Assembly: GCA_963738325.1 (NCBI GenBank)
Contig: CAVTWD010000009.1
Location: 682,001 to 746,000, forward strand
Source of the DNA: CAVTWD01 sp963738325
GTDB lineage: Bacteria; Actinomycetota; Acidimicrobiia; Acidimicrobiales; Ilumatobacteraceae
DNA: 64,000 nt
Reading direction: 5' to 3'
In this document: positions 26,322 through 35,777 of the stretch, one piece after another
Position numbering within the stretch: the stretch's first letter is position 1
Layout: each line of letters starts with the position of its first letter
Program-made: the position numbers and the translations under genes
The notes under the pieces: model-generated
Told to the model about the DNA's origin: nothing
Databases searched by the model: none
What the model saw: only the letters and a program-made list of their open reading frames with translations

Positions 26322-26906
26322 ATGGCCGGTGCGACCGATCACGAAGCCCGCCGTGATCAAGTGGCCGCGGTGGCGACGGAACTGATCGCTCGCGGCGGCA
26401 TCGACGCGGCGACGGTGCGGGACATCGCCGCCGCCGGCGGCTACAGCACGAAGGTGGTGAGCCGCTACTTCTCCGACAAGCGCGAGCTGCTTCTGCTCGT
26501 GTACCGCAGCGCCGCGCAGCGGGCGCGCCAGCGACTCGCGGCCGTGCGCGCCGAGCTCGGAGACGATCCGCTGGCCTGCGCCGAGGCGCTGCTCCCGATC
26601 GACGGCGCGAGGCGAGCCGACTGGGCGGTCTGGTTGGCGTTCTGGGGCATGGCGGTCTCGGACCGGGACTTCACCGAGGAGCAACGGCGCCGGGTGCGCT
26701 CGACGCGTCGTTTCCTCGGCGCGGTGATCGAGAACGCCGCCGCCGGCGGCCAGCTGTCGAGGGACACCGATGCCGACGCGCTCGCCGCGGACCTCCTCAC
26801 CGCCGTGCACGGCATCGCCGTCCAAGCCCTGTTCGATCCGCTCGAGTGGCCTGCTCCCCGGCAACGGGCGATGCTCCGCCGCCGCTTCTCGGCATTCGGA
26901 TCGTGA
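26322..26906 (+). CDS. TetR family regulator (BetI-like)
   Basis: 194 residues. Helix-turn-helix at residues 10-50: ELIARGGIDAATVRDIAAAG and GYSTKVVSRYFSDKRELLLL. The C-terminal domain has the WAVWLAFWGMAVSDRDFTEE motif, shared with the TetR at 28599 as WRVWLAFWGAAVGDDELTAA, so they are paralogs. Divergent from the flavoprotein at 24602 and convergent with the one at 26914, ending 7 bp before its stop. Probably a repressor relieved by a lipid-like ligand. Confidence 0.88.
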   Translation: MAGATDHEARRDQVAAVATELIARGGIDAATVRDIAAAGGYSTKVVSRYFSDKRELLLLVYRSAAQRARQRLAAVRAELGDDPLACAEALLPIDGARRADWAVWLAFWGMAVSDRDFTEEQRRRVRSTRRFLGAVIENAAAGGQLSRDTDADALAADLLTAVHGIAVQALFDPLEWPAPRQRAMLRRRFSAFGS

Positions 26907-26913
26907 CGAATGC

Positions 26914-28571
26914 TCAGCTCGGGGCGCGGCGCGGCTCGCGGCTCGCGGTGCGGCCGGCGATGGAGCCGAAGGCGAAGGCCAGACCGATCGTGCCGCCCGG
27001 GCCCCAATAGGCCTGCCCGGCCGGCGAGGCGATGCAGTTGCCGGCGCCGTACAAGCCCGGGATCGGCGTCGCCGCTCGGGGACAGCACCCGGGCGCACTC
27101 GTCGATCACGGGCCCGCCCTTCGTGTCGAGGGCGCCCGGGCCGACGATCACGCAGTGATAGGGACCCTCGGTGGCGAAGGGGTGCATGGTGCCGCTCGGC
27201 ACGCCGTTGCGTGCCGCCCCCGCCCACGCCTGCTCGATCGGCGTCTGCGCCGCGACCGAAGTCGAGGTCGTGGCCCGCTCGCGCGTGGCGCGTCGAACCG
27301 GGCGATGGTGGCCACGAGCTCCGCGGTCGAAGGAGGCGTCGAGGGTCACGCCTCCGGTGAAGGGGGCGAGCCGCGCCAGCCGGGCACGCACAGCCGCGCT
27401 CAACTCGTTCCACGTCGGGGCCGAGATGACGTAGTCCGGGTGGTCGCCGGGCTGGGGGACGGGGAACCGGAAGCGACTCTGCTCGGTGCTGTTGGCGACG
27501 GCGTCGTCGAACAGCATGAGCAGCACGTAGTTGGGGTACTCGTGGCGGCCGGCGTCCCAGTGGAAGTGGACCTGCCCACGCTCGTTGTATGGCGCCTTCT
27601 CGTTCACGACCCGCCGGCCGTACTTGTTCACCATGACCATGGCGTCGCCGAACGGGGAGTACACGTCGCGGATCGTCGCTCGAACCCGCACGGCGAGCTC
27701 AACCACCACTTGGTCCCACCAGGCGTGGCTCATGTTGCCGAGTTGGGCGCCGAGCTCGACGCCGATGTCGACGAAGTCGCCGGTCGCGCCCTCGGCCGCC
27801 GCGCCCCCGAGAACCGGGCCGCGCAGGTACTCGAGCGCGAGGTGCTGGTTGTGCAGGAAGCCCCCCGAACAGAAGACGATGCCCTGGCGGGCCCCGAGCA
27901 GCTCGGTGCGCCGCCCCACGCGCACCTCGGCACCCAAGGCGTCGCCCGCCCGCACGACGTGCACCACGTGGTGACCGAGGCGCGTCTCGACGCCCAGGCG
28001 CTCGGCGCCCGCGGCCAGCTGGTCGACCAGGTACTGCCCGCCGGTCGGATCGATGCCGCGACGCCATCCGGCGGGGAACGTCGGTTGCACGACCCGTCCG
28101 TTCGGGGCTTCGTCCTCCGCGATGTCGGCGTAGTAGTCGGGGTAGGCGACGGGCTCGAGGTCGAGGATGCCGGCCGCGATGAGCTCGTCGAGCGCCGCCG
28201 CCCCATGGTCGTAGAAGGCCGCGAGCAACCGGTGCTTGTCCACCGGGAGACCGAGCGTCGGGTGCGTCGCGTCGTAGAGCGTCGGATACGCCGTTCGGGC
28301 CATGTAGCGCAGCGCGCTGCTCGCGTTCGTCGACGAGTCCCGCGGCTCTCATGAGCGGGTTGTTGCAGATCCACAAGACGCCGCCGGACTTGGCGGTGGT
28401 GCCGCCGGCGATGGGCGCCTTCTCCAGCACGACGACGGATGATCCGGCCCGGGCCGCGGCGACGGCGGCGGCGTACCCGGCCACGCCACTGCCGACGACG
28501 ACTACGTCGACGACGTCGTCCCACTCCTCACCCCATCCGGGGGCCCGGCCTGGTGATTCGGCTGAGCTCAC
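26914..28571 (-). CDS. Second FAD-dependent oxidoreductase of the fumarate-reductase/KstD type (frameshifted)
   Basis: About 550 residues. N-terminal VDVVVVGSGVAGYAAAVAAA and GGTTAKSGGVLWICNNPLMR lie in the first frame; a break at about 28310 leads to HRLLAAFYDHGAAALDELIA, GIVFCSGGFLHNQHLALEYL and GRRVVNEKAPYNERGQVHFH. Around 27250-27330 two compensating shifts occur. The end PGLYGAGNCIASPAGQAYWG, PGGTIGLAFAFGSIAGRTAS lies in a further frame and stops at 26914. It is a paralog of the gene at 24602 and follows tetR (28599) by 27 bp, an operon. Confidence 0.8.
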
Positions 28572-28598
28572 GTGGTCACCTCGACGCCTTCGACGCTG

Positions 28599-29201
28599 TC
28601 AGCCGGCTGGCGGGGATGCGAGGCGCAACGGCGCCACGTGGTCGGCGACGATGCGCCGCTGCTCGGCCGCCGGCCACCGCTCCGGCTCGAACACGGTCTG
28701 GGCCGCGATGCCGTTGAGGAGCGACACGAGTGCCCTGGCCTCGCGGTCGAGATCGAGGTCCGCCCGGAGGCGGCCGGAACGCACCTCGGCGCCGAGTGCT
28801 TCGCGGACCGCCTCACAGAAGCTGTGGTGGCGCTCGCGCTGCGCTGCCGTCAGTTCGTCGTCGCCGACCGCGGCCCCCCAGAAGGCGAGCCACACGCGCC
28901 AGTTGGCGAGTCGCTCTTCGTCGAGGGGCAGCGCGCTGTCGATCAGGGCCTCGAGCGGGGTGCAGCCCGCCGCAACGGAGGCTTCGACCCGGCGCGCCGC
29001 TCCGTCAGCCCGTGAGCGGAACGTGGCCAGGAGCAGATCGCGCTTGTCGACGAAGTAGTGGCTGACCGCTCCGGTCGTCCAGCCGGCGGCCCGGGCCACC
29101 TCGCGCAACGTGGCGCCGTCCAGCCCCGCCCGGGCGATCTGGCGGGCGGTGACGTCGGTGAGCTGTGAGCGGCGCACCTCGGGGTCGACGACTCGGGGCA
29201 C
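28599..29201 (-). CDS. TetR family regulator (BetI-like paralog)
   Basis: 200 residues from GTG 29201. Helix-turn-helix: EVRRSQLTDVTARQIARAGL, DGATLREVARAAGWTTGAVS, HYFVDKRDLLLA. It matches the TetR at 26322 across the whole length. The operator-like palindrome ACAACGGTTGT lies 22 bp upstream. It is the first gene of a tetR-flavoprotein operon and is preceded by the acyl-CoA dehydrogenase gene on the same strand. Confidence 0.88.
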   Translation of the reverse strand: MPRVVDPEVRRSQLTDVTARQIARAGLDGATLREVARAAGWTTGAVSHYFVDKRDLLLATFRSRADGAARRVEASVAAGCTPLEALIDSALPLDEERLANWRVWLAFWGAAVGDDELTAAQRERHHSFCEAVREALGAEVRSGRLRADLDLDREARALVSLLNGIAAQTVFEPERWPAAEQRRIVADHVAPLRLASPPAG

Positions 29202-29222
29202 GGGCCGAGGCTACCCCTTCAC

Positions 29223-29233
29223 ACAACGGTTGT
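29223..29233. promoter_or_regulatory. Palindromic TetR operator ACAAC-G-GTTGT
   Basis: Perfect inverted repeat directly upstream of the GTG at 29201. Read on the minus strand it contains ACAACCGTTG, the same core as the site at 26278, which suggests that the two paralogous TetR proteins recognise overlapping operators and may cross-regulate. Confidence 0.6.
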
Positions 29234-29287
29234 CATGCGCTGCTGAAGGGCGCCGGCGGCGAGCAGAGAGGCCAGATCCGAGCCGGC

Positions 29288-30578
29288 TCATTGGGCGGCC
29301 GCGGCGACCTCCTCCACCACGCCCTTCGGGGCCTGTTGGCGCATGAAGCCGAACATGTACCCCGCCACCCTCCGCATCTGGATCTCCTCCGCCCCTTCGG
29401 TGATGCGGTAGCGGCGGTGGTGCCGGTAGATGTGCTCGAAGGGCAGGTGCCGGGAGTAGCCCATCCCGCCGTGGACCTGCATGGCGCGGTCAGCCGCGTC
29501 GCAGCACATCCGGTTGGCCCAGTAGTTGCACATCGACACCTTGTCCGACTGGGAGAAGGCACCGTACTTGTCCATCATCCACGCCGTCTTCTGGATGAGG
29601 GCGCGCAGCATCTCGCACTGGGTCTGCAGCTCGACCAGCGGGAACTGGATGGCCTGGTTCGTGGCGAGCGCCTTCCCGAACGGCTTGCGAACCTTGGCGT
29701 ACTCCACCGAGCGGTCGATGCAGAACTCGGCCGCGCCAAGGCTCGACGCGGCCTGCCGGATGCGGTTCTCGTTGAAGAAGTGCTGCACGACCTGGAGGCC
29801 CCGTCCCTCGCCACCGAAGACCGCGGTATCCGGCACGCGGACGTTGGTGAGGGAGATGCGGGCGTGGTCGGTCGGCATGTTGAAGGTCCACAGGTATTGC
29901 TCGACCTTGAAGCCCGGTGTGTCGATCGGGGTCAAGAAAGCGGTGATGCCGTGGCCGTCGCCAGGCGCCCCGCTCGTGCGAGCGAAGATCAAATCGTACT
30001 GCGCGGAGTGCACGCCCGTGTTCCAGGTCTTGGAGCCGTTCAGCACCCACTCGTTGCCGTCGCGCTCGCGCACTCGTCTCCATGTACGTGGCGTCGGATC
30101 CGTGCTCCGGCTCGGTGATGCCGAAGGCGAAACCGCGCCTGCCCTCGGCGAGGTCGCTGATCCATTCGGACTTCTGCTGCTCGGTGCCATACGTGAGCAT
30201 CAGGAGCAGCCCGACGTTGTTGCCGACGATGGCGTGCTCGTTCTGCAAGTCGCAGTGCAGGCCCAAGCCCTTGCGGGCGAGGTGCTCTCGGATGACCGCC
30301 ATGCCCAGATTGCTGCCGTCACGCCCCCCGTACTCCTTCGGGAAGGGATAGCGGTAGTGGCCGGCCGCGTCGGCGTGCCGGCGGGCTTCGGCCAGCAGCG
30401 CCTCCCACTCGGCGTTGGGGAGCCCGTCCCGTTCCCAGTCGGTGCGGGCGTCCTCGCGCCGGTAGTCGAAGAAGCGGATGTTGTCGTCCTGCTTTTCGAG
30501 GGGCTTGATCTCGCGTTCGATGAACTCGTCGAGCTCGACCAGGTAGTTGGCGAGCTCTGTGGGCAGTTCGAAGTCCAT
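29288..30578 (-). CDS. Acyl-CoA dehydrogenase, LvaC/ACAD11-like (frameshifted)
   Basis: About 430 residues, one frameshift near 30075. First frame: MDFELPTELANYLVELDEFI, HYRYPFPKEYGGRDGSNLGM, FAFGITEPEHGSDATYMET. Second frame: WVLNGSKTWNTGVHSAQYDL, FNMPTDHARISLTNVRVPDT, FGKALATNQAIQFPLVELQT, QVHGGMGYSRHLPFEHIYRH and RYRITEGAEEIQMRRVAGYM. The long form with EHGSDAT and GGMGYSRHLPFE fits dehydrogenases that work with an APH-like kinase. It lies 25 bp after that kinase gene, so a role in removing phosphate from 4-phosphoacyl-CoA is inferred from context. Confidence 0.85.
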
Positions 30579-30603
30579 GTCCTCTCCTCGGGTTCTCAGG
30601 CGG

Positions 30604-31620
30604 TCAGGGTGACTCTGGGCGGATGAGCATCAGCAGGTCCCACTCGAGCTCGGGCACACGACGGCCACTGGCGGCCATGACCACGCTGGAGAACCGTCCG
30701 TCCAAGTGGGCGTGGGCCTGGTTGGCCAGGCCGAGACCCCAGCTCAAGGTGCCGAGCACCTTCCACCACGCGGAGCGCTCCTCGTCGAAGGTGCCGCCGG
30801 CCTCCTCGTAGCCGGCGACGAAAGGGGCGCGGCCGGCGAACCCGCCGATCTCGCGGTCGTCCTCGCGGAAGCGCCACATGCGCAGCATCGGCCAGGCGAC
30901 GTCACGCATCGGGTCGCCGCTGCGGCGTGAGCCCTCCCAGTCGAGCACGGCTCGAAGCCCGTCGGGGCCGACGATGATGTTCCCGTTGCGCACGTCGGTG
31001 TGGACGATCGTGCGCCGTGGGGGCGGCGCCGGGAGATGGCGTTCGAGCCAGCGCACGCCGAGGGCGAGTGCGGGGCGGGGGGCGAGCAACTCCGAAACGC
31101 CGGCGTCCGCCTCGGCGAGGGCGGTCTCGGCCGGGTTCTCGGCGTCCTCACCGATGAGATCGGGCGGGGCGAGGCTGCGGTCGATGGCGTGCAGATGTGC
31201 CAAGGCGTCGCCGAGCTGACGGGCAACGGTGTCGCCGATGCCTTCGGCGTGAACGAGCCGCAGCACCCGGCGTGGCACCGACTCCCCGTCGACCCGGTCG
31301 GACACGAAGAACGGGCCGCCGACGTACGAGGGGTCGGTGCAGGTGGCGTGGATGTGGGGCACGGGGACGCCATGGCGCTCGGCCAGGTCACGGACAGCGG
31401 CCTCCGCCATGATGGGGTTCAGCTCGATCTCGCTCGTGGGGACGATGGTGGCCGCCAGGCGCAGGGTGCGCTCACCGTCGTGGGCGTTGAACAGCACGTT
31501 GCCGCGGCGGGCGCCCGCCGACGAGCTCGTGAGGTTGGTCACCTCGACCGGCCGGCCGAATGTGTCGGTCAGGAACCGCCCGATGCCACCAGCGAGGTCG
31601 AGCGCCGGCGCGGTCGTCAC
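30604..31620 (-). CDS. APH-like phosphotransferase, LvaA/ACAD10-11 kinase type
   Basis: About 338 residues from GTG 31620; an upstream GTG at 31632 is also in frame. The choice rests on the GTGA overlap with the preceding gene and GGCAGGGGCA upstream. Kinase motifs are VVHTDVRNGNIIVG-like (here TIVHTDVRNGNIIVG, catalytic Asp near residue 215) and LRAVLDWEGSRRSGDPMRDV (metal-binding Asp). The N-terminal half has GNVLFNAHDGERTLRLA. The family phosphorylates the hydroxyl of 4-hydroxyacyl-CoA in levulinate-type pathways; here this is inferred from its two neighbours. Confidence 0.85.
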   Translation of the reverse strand: MTTAPALDLAGGIGRFLTDTFGRPVEVTNLTSSSAGARRGNVLFNAHDGERTLRLAATIVPTSEIELNPIMAEAAVRDLAERHGVPVPHIHATCTDPSYVGGPFFVSDRVDGESVPRRVLRLVHAEGIGDTVARQLGDALAHLHAIDRSLAPPDLIGEDAENPAETALAEADAGVSELLAPRPALALGVRWLERHLPAPPPRRTIVHTDVRNGNIIVGPDGLRAVLDWEGSRRSGDPMRDVAWPMLRMWRFREDDREIGGFAGRAPFVAGYEEAGGTFDEERSAWWKVLGTLSWGLGLANQAHAHLDGRFSSVVMAASGRRVPELEWDLLMLIRPESP

Positions 31621-31979
31621 TGCCCCTGCCACGCGTCGTGCCCAGGCTTGGCGATGGCCAGGTCGTCACGGGCCACGGTCACGAGCACGTCCCAGGCCTT
31701 GGCCTCGAACGCCGGGTCGGTGTCTGCCCGGAGCAGGGCGGCCAGCTCGGCCGCCAGCTCCTTCGCCGTCCCGTCGTGGCCGAGGAGGCCAGCCAGGAGG
31801 TCGTGCTCGCGCTGGAGGGCGGCGGGGCCGAGTTGCTCCTCGCGCCCCAGGATGCGGGCCAGGTTGGCCGCCACCCGCGCCCGGTGCTGGAGCGCCTCCG
31901 GCAGCGCAGGCAGCAGCTCCCCGTCGATCAGCTCGGCCATGGTGGCGAGGAGCTCGGAGGCCGTCGGTCGGTACTGCAT
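31617..31979 (-). CDS. DUF6285 / LvaB-like small protein
   Basis: 120 residues: MQYRPTASELLATMAELIDG, ELLPALPEALQHRARVAANL, ARILGREEQL and a helical remainder with DGTAKELAAELAALLRADTD. This is the small helical protein found next to APH-like kinases and acyl-CoA dehydrogenases (DUF6285). LvaB of the Pseudomonas levulinate operon is a comparable small partner needed for kinase activity. Start ATG 31979 has CAGGGG 7 nt upstream. First gene of the three-gene operon, overlapping the kinase by 4 bp. Confidence 0.75.
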   Translation of the reverse strand: MQYRPTASELLATMAELIDGELLPALPEALQHRARVAANLARILGREEQLGPAALQREHDLLAGLLGHDGTAKELAAELAALLRADTDPAFEAKAWDVLVTVARDDLAIAKPGHDAWQGQ

Positions 31980-32203
31980 CGTCAGCCCCTGGCTGGCCGG
32001 CCAGCGCGCCGAAAGGCTCGCTCCCATGACCGCGCCGCGGTCGTTCCACCCCACACGCGGCACCGTAGGAGCGCCGGCGGGCCGGCGCCAGTTGACGTAT
32101 CGCGCCTCGGGTCCCCCAACGACGGCGGTTCCGCGAACGAGGTGGCGAACCGAGCGGACTCCGCACGGATGGCCGCCTGAATCGATGCGAGCGGCGACGC
32201 CGC

Positions 32204-33763
32204 CTACTGGCAGACGAGGCCAGGAGGGGGAACCGTGTGGGCGAGGAGGTACTGGTCGACGGTGTTCGTGATGCACGTGTTCGCCTGATAGCCGGTGTGC
32301 TGATCGGCGACCACAGTGACGAGCACGCCCCGCTCGAGGTCGGAGGCGAGGTGGCGGCTGCTCTCGATCGGCGTGATTGGATCCCCGGTGGTGCCGACGA
32401 CGACGATCGGCCCGGCGCCGGCGCCGGTGAGGCGCAGCTTGGGGGCCTCGACGGGCCAGAACGTGCAGTAGTAATCGTAGGCCAAGTACTCTCCGAGTCG
32501 AGGGGCCGCCTTCTCGAGCTCGGCCGCCAAGCGGTCCGGGTACCCGATGTCCTTCGGTCCCGGGTCGTCGAGGCAGTCGATGGCGGTGTTGGCGCCGAAC
32601 AGGCTGGAGTACGTGCCGTTGGGGGAGCGGCCGTAGTACTCGTCGAACATCTGGAGCAAGAGATGGCCGTCGCCGCGCTGCGCGGCGGCGAGCGCCTCGG
32701 TGAGGAGCGACCAGTCATCGCTCGTGTAGAGCGACGAGACGATGGCCGTGTAGGCGATCGCCTGGTTCACCACTCGGGTCCCGACATGGAGCGGGGCCCG
32801 GTCGAGCTGCACGAGCAATCGGTCGAGGGCACCTTCAGGGTCGCCTCCGTTATGGAACGGGCAGTCGACCGAGGCGGCGCACGAGGCGAGAAGGTTGTCG
32901 AGCCCCCGTTCCAGCCCTGCCGCCTGCGCTCTGGCCTCGGCCTCGGCGCCTTCGTTCGGGTCGGCTGCGCCGTCCAGCACCATCGCCCGCACCGAGTGGG
33001 GGAACAGGGTGGCGTAGGTGGCGCCCAGCTCGCTGCCGTAGGAGAACCCGAAGTAGCTGATGGTGTTCTCGCCCAGGGCCTTGCGCAGCTCCTCCATGTC
33101 GCGAGCCGTCGCCTGGGTAGAGACGGAGGGCAGGATCGAGCCACTCGCGGCAGCGCACTGCCCCGCGAAATCGTGCCCTGCGGTGATCAGTGCTTGCTTC
33201 TCCGGAGGTGAGTCCGGCGTCGGGTCGAGGGTGAGGTAGGGGTCGAGGCGCTCGGGGCAGCGGACGGGGTCGGATCGACCCGTCCCCCGCGGATCCCAAC
33301 TGACGATGTCGAAGCGTTGGAGGAGGATCGGGCTGAAAGCGTCCCTGGCCTGCTCCACGAGTTGCGTGCCCGCGACGCCGGGCCCCCCGGGGTTCACGAG
33401 CAGCGAGCCGATCCGCCGGCTGGGCCGTGAGGCGCGGCGGCGCTCGACGAACAGGGAGATACCGCCCCGGCTCGGGTCGGCGTAGTCGAGCGGGACGACG
33501 AGCGTCCCACACTGCAGCCGCGACCCGCACGATCGCCAGTGGAGGACCTGCGGGGCCAGGGTGGTCGATGGTGCCGGAGTCGTCGTGGTGGTGGCCGCGG
33601 TCGTGGTGGTGCCCACCCGGGTCGTCGACGTGGGGGCGACGACGGTCGTGGTCGTCGACCCGGCCGGGAACGATCCCTGGACCTGGGGGTTCCCCGCACC
33701 CGACGTGCAGCCCACGAGGAGGCCCGCGGCGAACACGGCGGCGAGCGGGCGAGCGGCGGGCAC
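32204..33763 (-). CDS. Alpha/beta-hydrolase lipoprotein with TAP-like C-terminal domain
   Basis: 519 residues. A lipobox LLVGC (Cys19) ends the signal peptide, followed by a Thr-rich linker to residue 70. The hydrolase core has LLVNPGGPGVAGTQLVEQAR (oxyanion hole), VSWDPRGTGRSDPV, and the nucleophile in YFGFSYGSELGATYA. The C-terminal TAP-like domain has GPIVVVGTTGDPITPIESSR (Asp) and VVADQHTGYQ (His). It resembles the extracellular tripeptidyl aminopeptidases of actinobacteria. A second member of the family begins at 63500. Divergent from the ABC transporter. Confidence 0.9.
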   Translation of the reverse strand: MPAARPLAAVFAAGLLVGCTSGAGNPQVQGSFPAGSTTTTVVAPTSTTRVGTTTTAATTTTTPAPSTTLAPQVLHWRSCGSRLQCGTLVVPLDYADPSRGGISLFVERRRASRPSRRIGSLLVNPGGPGVAGTQLVEQARDAFSPILLQRFDIVSWDPRGTGRSDPVRCPERLDPYLTLDPTPDSPPEKQALITAGHDFAGQCAAASGSILPSVSTQATARDMEELRKALGENTISYFGFSYGSELGATYATLFPHSVRAMVLDGAADPNEGAEAEARAQAAGLERGLDNLLASCAASVDCPFHNGGDPEGALDRLLVQLDRAPLHVGTRVVNQAIAYTAIVSSLYTSDDWSLLTEALAAAQRGDGHLLLQMFDEYYGRSPNGTYSSLFGANTAIDCLDDPGPKDIGYPDRLAAELEKAAPRLGEYLAYDYYCTFWPVEAPKLRLTGAGAGPIVVVGTTGDPITPIESSRHLASDLERGVLVTVVADQHTGYQANTCITNTVDQYLLAHTVPPPGLVCQ

Positions 33764-33824
33764 GACAGAAGATGCTACGAGCGCTGCGGTTTCGCGTGGT
33801 CGCGGCCGTACCCTTTGGCCCGCG

Positions 33825-35684
33825 ATGCGCGGTTCACATCACATGATCATCGGCTCCGATCCGGCGGCGGTGAAGGGCAAGCGCATCCAGCGCGGGGTGG
33901 TCGAGCGAGCGTGGGGTTTCGCCCGTCCATACCGCTGGTCGATCCTGGGCTACCTGGTCGTGATCGCCCTCGACGCCACGATCGGTCTGATCCCGCCGCT
34001 CCTGTTCCGCGCCATCCTCGACACGGCGATCCCGAACAGCGACCGCACCCTCGTGGTCGTCCTGGCCACGATCACCGTGGTCGTCGCCCTGGTCGACGCG
34101 GCCTTTGGCGTTCTCCAGCGTTGGTACCAGGCCCGCGTGGGCGAGGGCCTCATCTTCCAACTGCGAACGGCGCTCTTCGACAAGGTCCAGCGGATGCCGA
34201 TCGCCTTCTTCACGCGCACCCAGACGGGCGCGCTGATCAGCCGGCTCAACAACGACGTGATCGGCGCCCAGAACGCGGTCACGGGCACGCTCGGCTCGGT
34301 GGTCTCGAACGTGATCACGCTGGCCACGACGCTGGCCGCGATGCTCATCCTCGAGTGGCGGCTGACCCTGCTCACCCTGGTCGTGCTGCCCGTGTTCATC
34401 ATCCCCGCCAAACGGGTCGGGAGAGCCCTGCAGCGGATCACCCGCGAGGCCATGGGCATCAACGCTGAGATGAACTCGCAGATGACCGAGCGGTTCAACG
34501 TGTCCGGGGCGTTGTTGGTCAAGCTCTTCGGTCGCTACGAGCGAGAGGAGACCGAGTTCTCCGAGCGGGCCGGACAGGTGCGCGACATCGGCATCCGGTC
34601 GGCCATGTACGGGAGGGTGTTCTTCGTCGCCCTCGGCCTGGTGAGTGCGATGGGCGCCGCCGCGGTCTATGGCGTCGGCGCGTTCATGGTCATCAACGGC
34701 ATCATCACGATCGGCACGCTCGTGGCGATGGCGGCCTACGCCACCCGGCTGTACGCCCCCCTCACGAGCCTCACCAACACCCGCGTCGACGTGATGACGG
34801 CGCTGGTGAGCTTCGAGCGGGTGTTCGAGGTGCTTGACGCGCCCGTGGCCATCCAGGACCGCCCGGGGGCCTTCGACCTCTTGGACCCGGCCGGCCGGAT
34901 CGAGTTCGACCACGTCTCGTTCCGCTACCCGGCGGCCTCGGATGTCTCCATCGCCTCGCTCGAGACCCCGACGTCGAACGCCGAGCTTCCCGACAAGGCG
35001 GGCGAAGAGGTGCTCCACGACATCCAGCTGACGATCGAGCCCGGGCAGCTCATCGCCCTCGTCGGTCCGTCCGGGGCCGGCAAGACGACGATGGCGTCGC
35101 TGATCCCGCGGCTGTACGACGTGACGTCGGGTGCGGTGCGGATCGACGGTTGGGACGTACGTGACCTCACGGGCAGCTCGCTCCACGAGGCCATCGGGGT
35201 CGTGGCGCAGGACCCACACCTCTTCCACGAGTCCGTGGGCGCCAACCTCCGCTACGCCCGGCCCGGGGCCACCGACGCCGAGCTGGAGGCCGCCTGCCGC
35301 GCAGCGCAGATCCACGATGTGATCGCGGCCCTTCCCGATGGCTACGACACCGTGGTCGGCGAGCGGGGGTACCGGCTCTCGGGCGGAGAGAAGCAGCGCC
35401 TCGCCATCGCCAGGATGCTCCTGAAGGATCCGTGCATCATGATCCTGGACGAGGCGACCAGCCATCTCGACTCGGAGAACGAGGCCCTGGTCCAGGAGGC
35501 CCTCGACCACGCCTTGTCCGCCCGAACCTCGATCGTCATCGCCCACCGCCTCTCGACGATCCGCCAGGCCGACCTGATCATCGTGGTCGACGACGGCCGC
35601 ATCCTGGAACGGGGAACCCACGAGGAGCTCCTTGACGCGGGTGGTCTCTATGCCGAGCTCTACCTGACGCTGGTGCGGGCGTAG
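33825..35684 (+). CDS. ABC exporter, fused membrane and ATPase domains
   Basis: 619 residues from ATG 33825; a second ATG lies at 33843. The six-helix exporter domain spans about 35-330 (for example WSILGYLVVIALDATIGLIP, PIAFFTRTQTGALISRLNND). The ATPase has Walker A LVGPSGAGKTTMASLIPRLY, signature YRLSGGEKQRLAIARMLLKD, Walker B CIMILDEATSHLDSENE and the H-loop VIAHRLSTIRQADLI. Usually functions as a homo- or heterodimer for lipids, peptides or drugs. A TACCCT box lies 10 nt upstream of the ATG and there is no ribosome site. Confidence 0.92.
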   Translation: MRGSHHMIIGSDPAAVKGKRIQRGVVERAWGFARPYRWSILGYLVVIALDATIGLIPPLLFRAILDTAIPNSDRTLVVVLATITVVVALVDAAFGVLQRWYQARVGEGLIFQLRTALFDKVQRMPIAFFTRTQTGALISRLNNDVIGAQNAVTGTLGSVVSNVITLATTLAAMLILEWRLTLLTLVVLPVFIIPAKRVGRALQRITREAMGINAEMNSQMTERFNVSGALLVKLFGRYEREETEFSERAGQVRDIGIRSAMYGRVFFVALGLVSAMGAAAVYGVGAFMVINGIITIGTLVAMAAYATRLYAPLTSLTNTRVDVMTALVSFERVFEVLDAPVAIQDRPGAFDLLDPAGRIEFDHVSFRYPAASDVSIASLETPTSNAELPDKAGEEVLHDIQLTIEPGQLIALVGPSGAGKTTMASLIPRLYDVTSGAVRIDGWDVRDLTGSSLHEAIGVVAQDPHLFHESVGANLRYARPGATDAELEAACRAAQIHDVIAALPDGYDTVVGERGYRLSGGEKQRLAIARMLLKDPCIMILDEATSHLDSENEALVQEALDHALSARTSIVIAHRLSTIRQADLIIVVDDGRILERGTHEELLDAGGLYAELYLTLVRA

Positions 35685-35777
35685 GACGCCGAACCACTCG
35701 CCACGCTCCGTGGGGCGCTTGCCGCGGACGCGGCAACGTGTCAGCCTGCGCCGCCGAAACTCGTCGCGGGGGGCACC

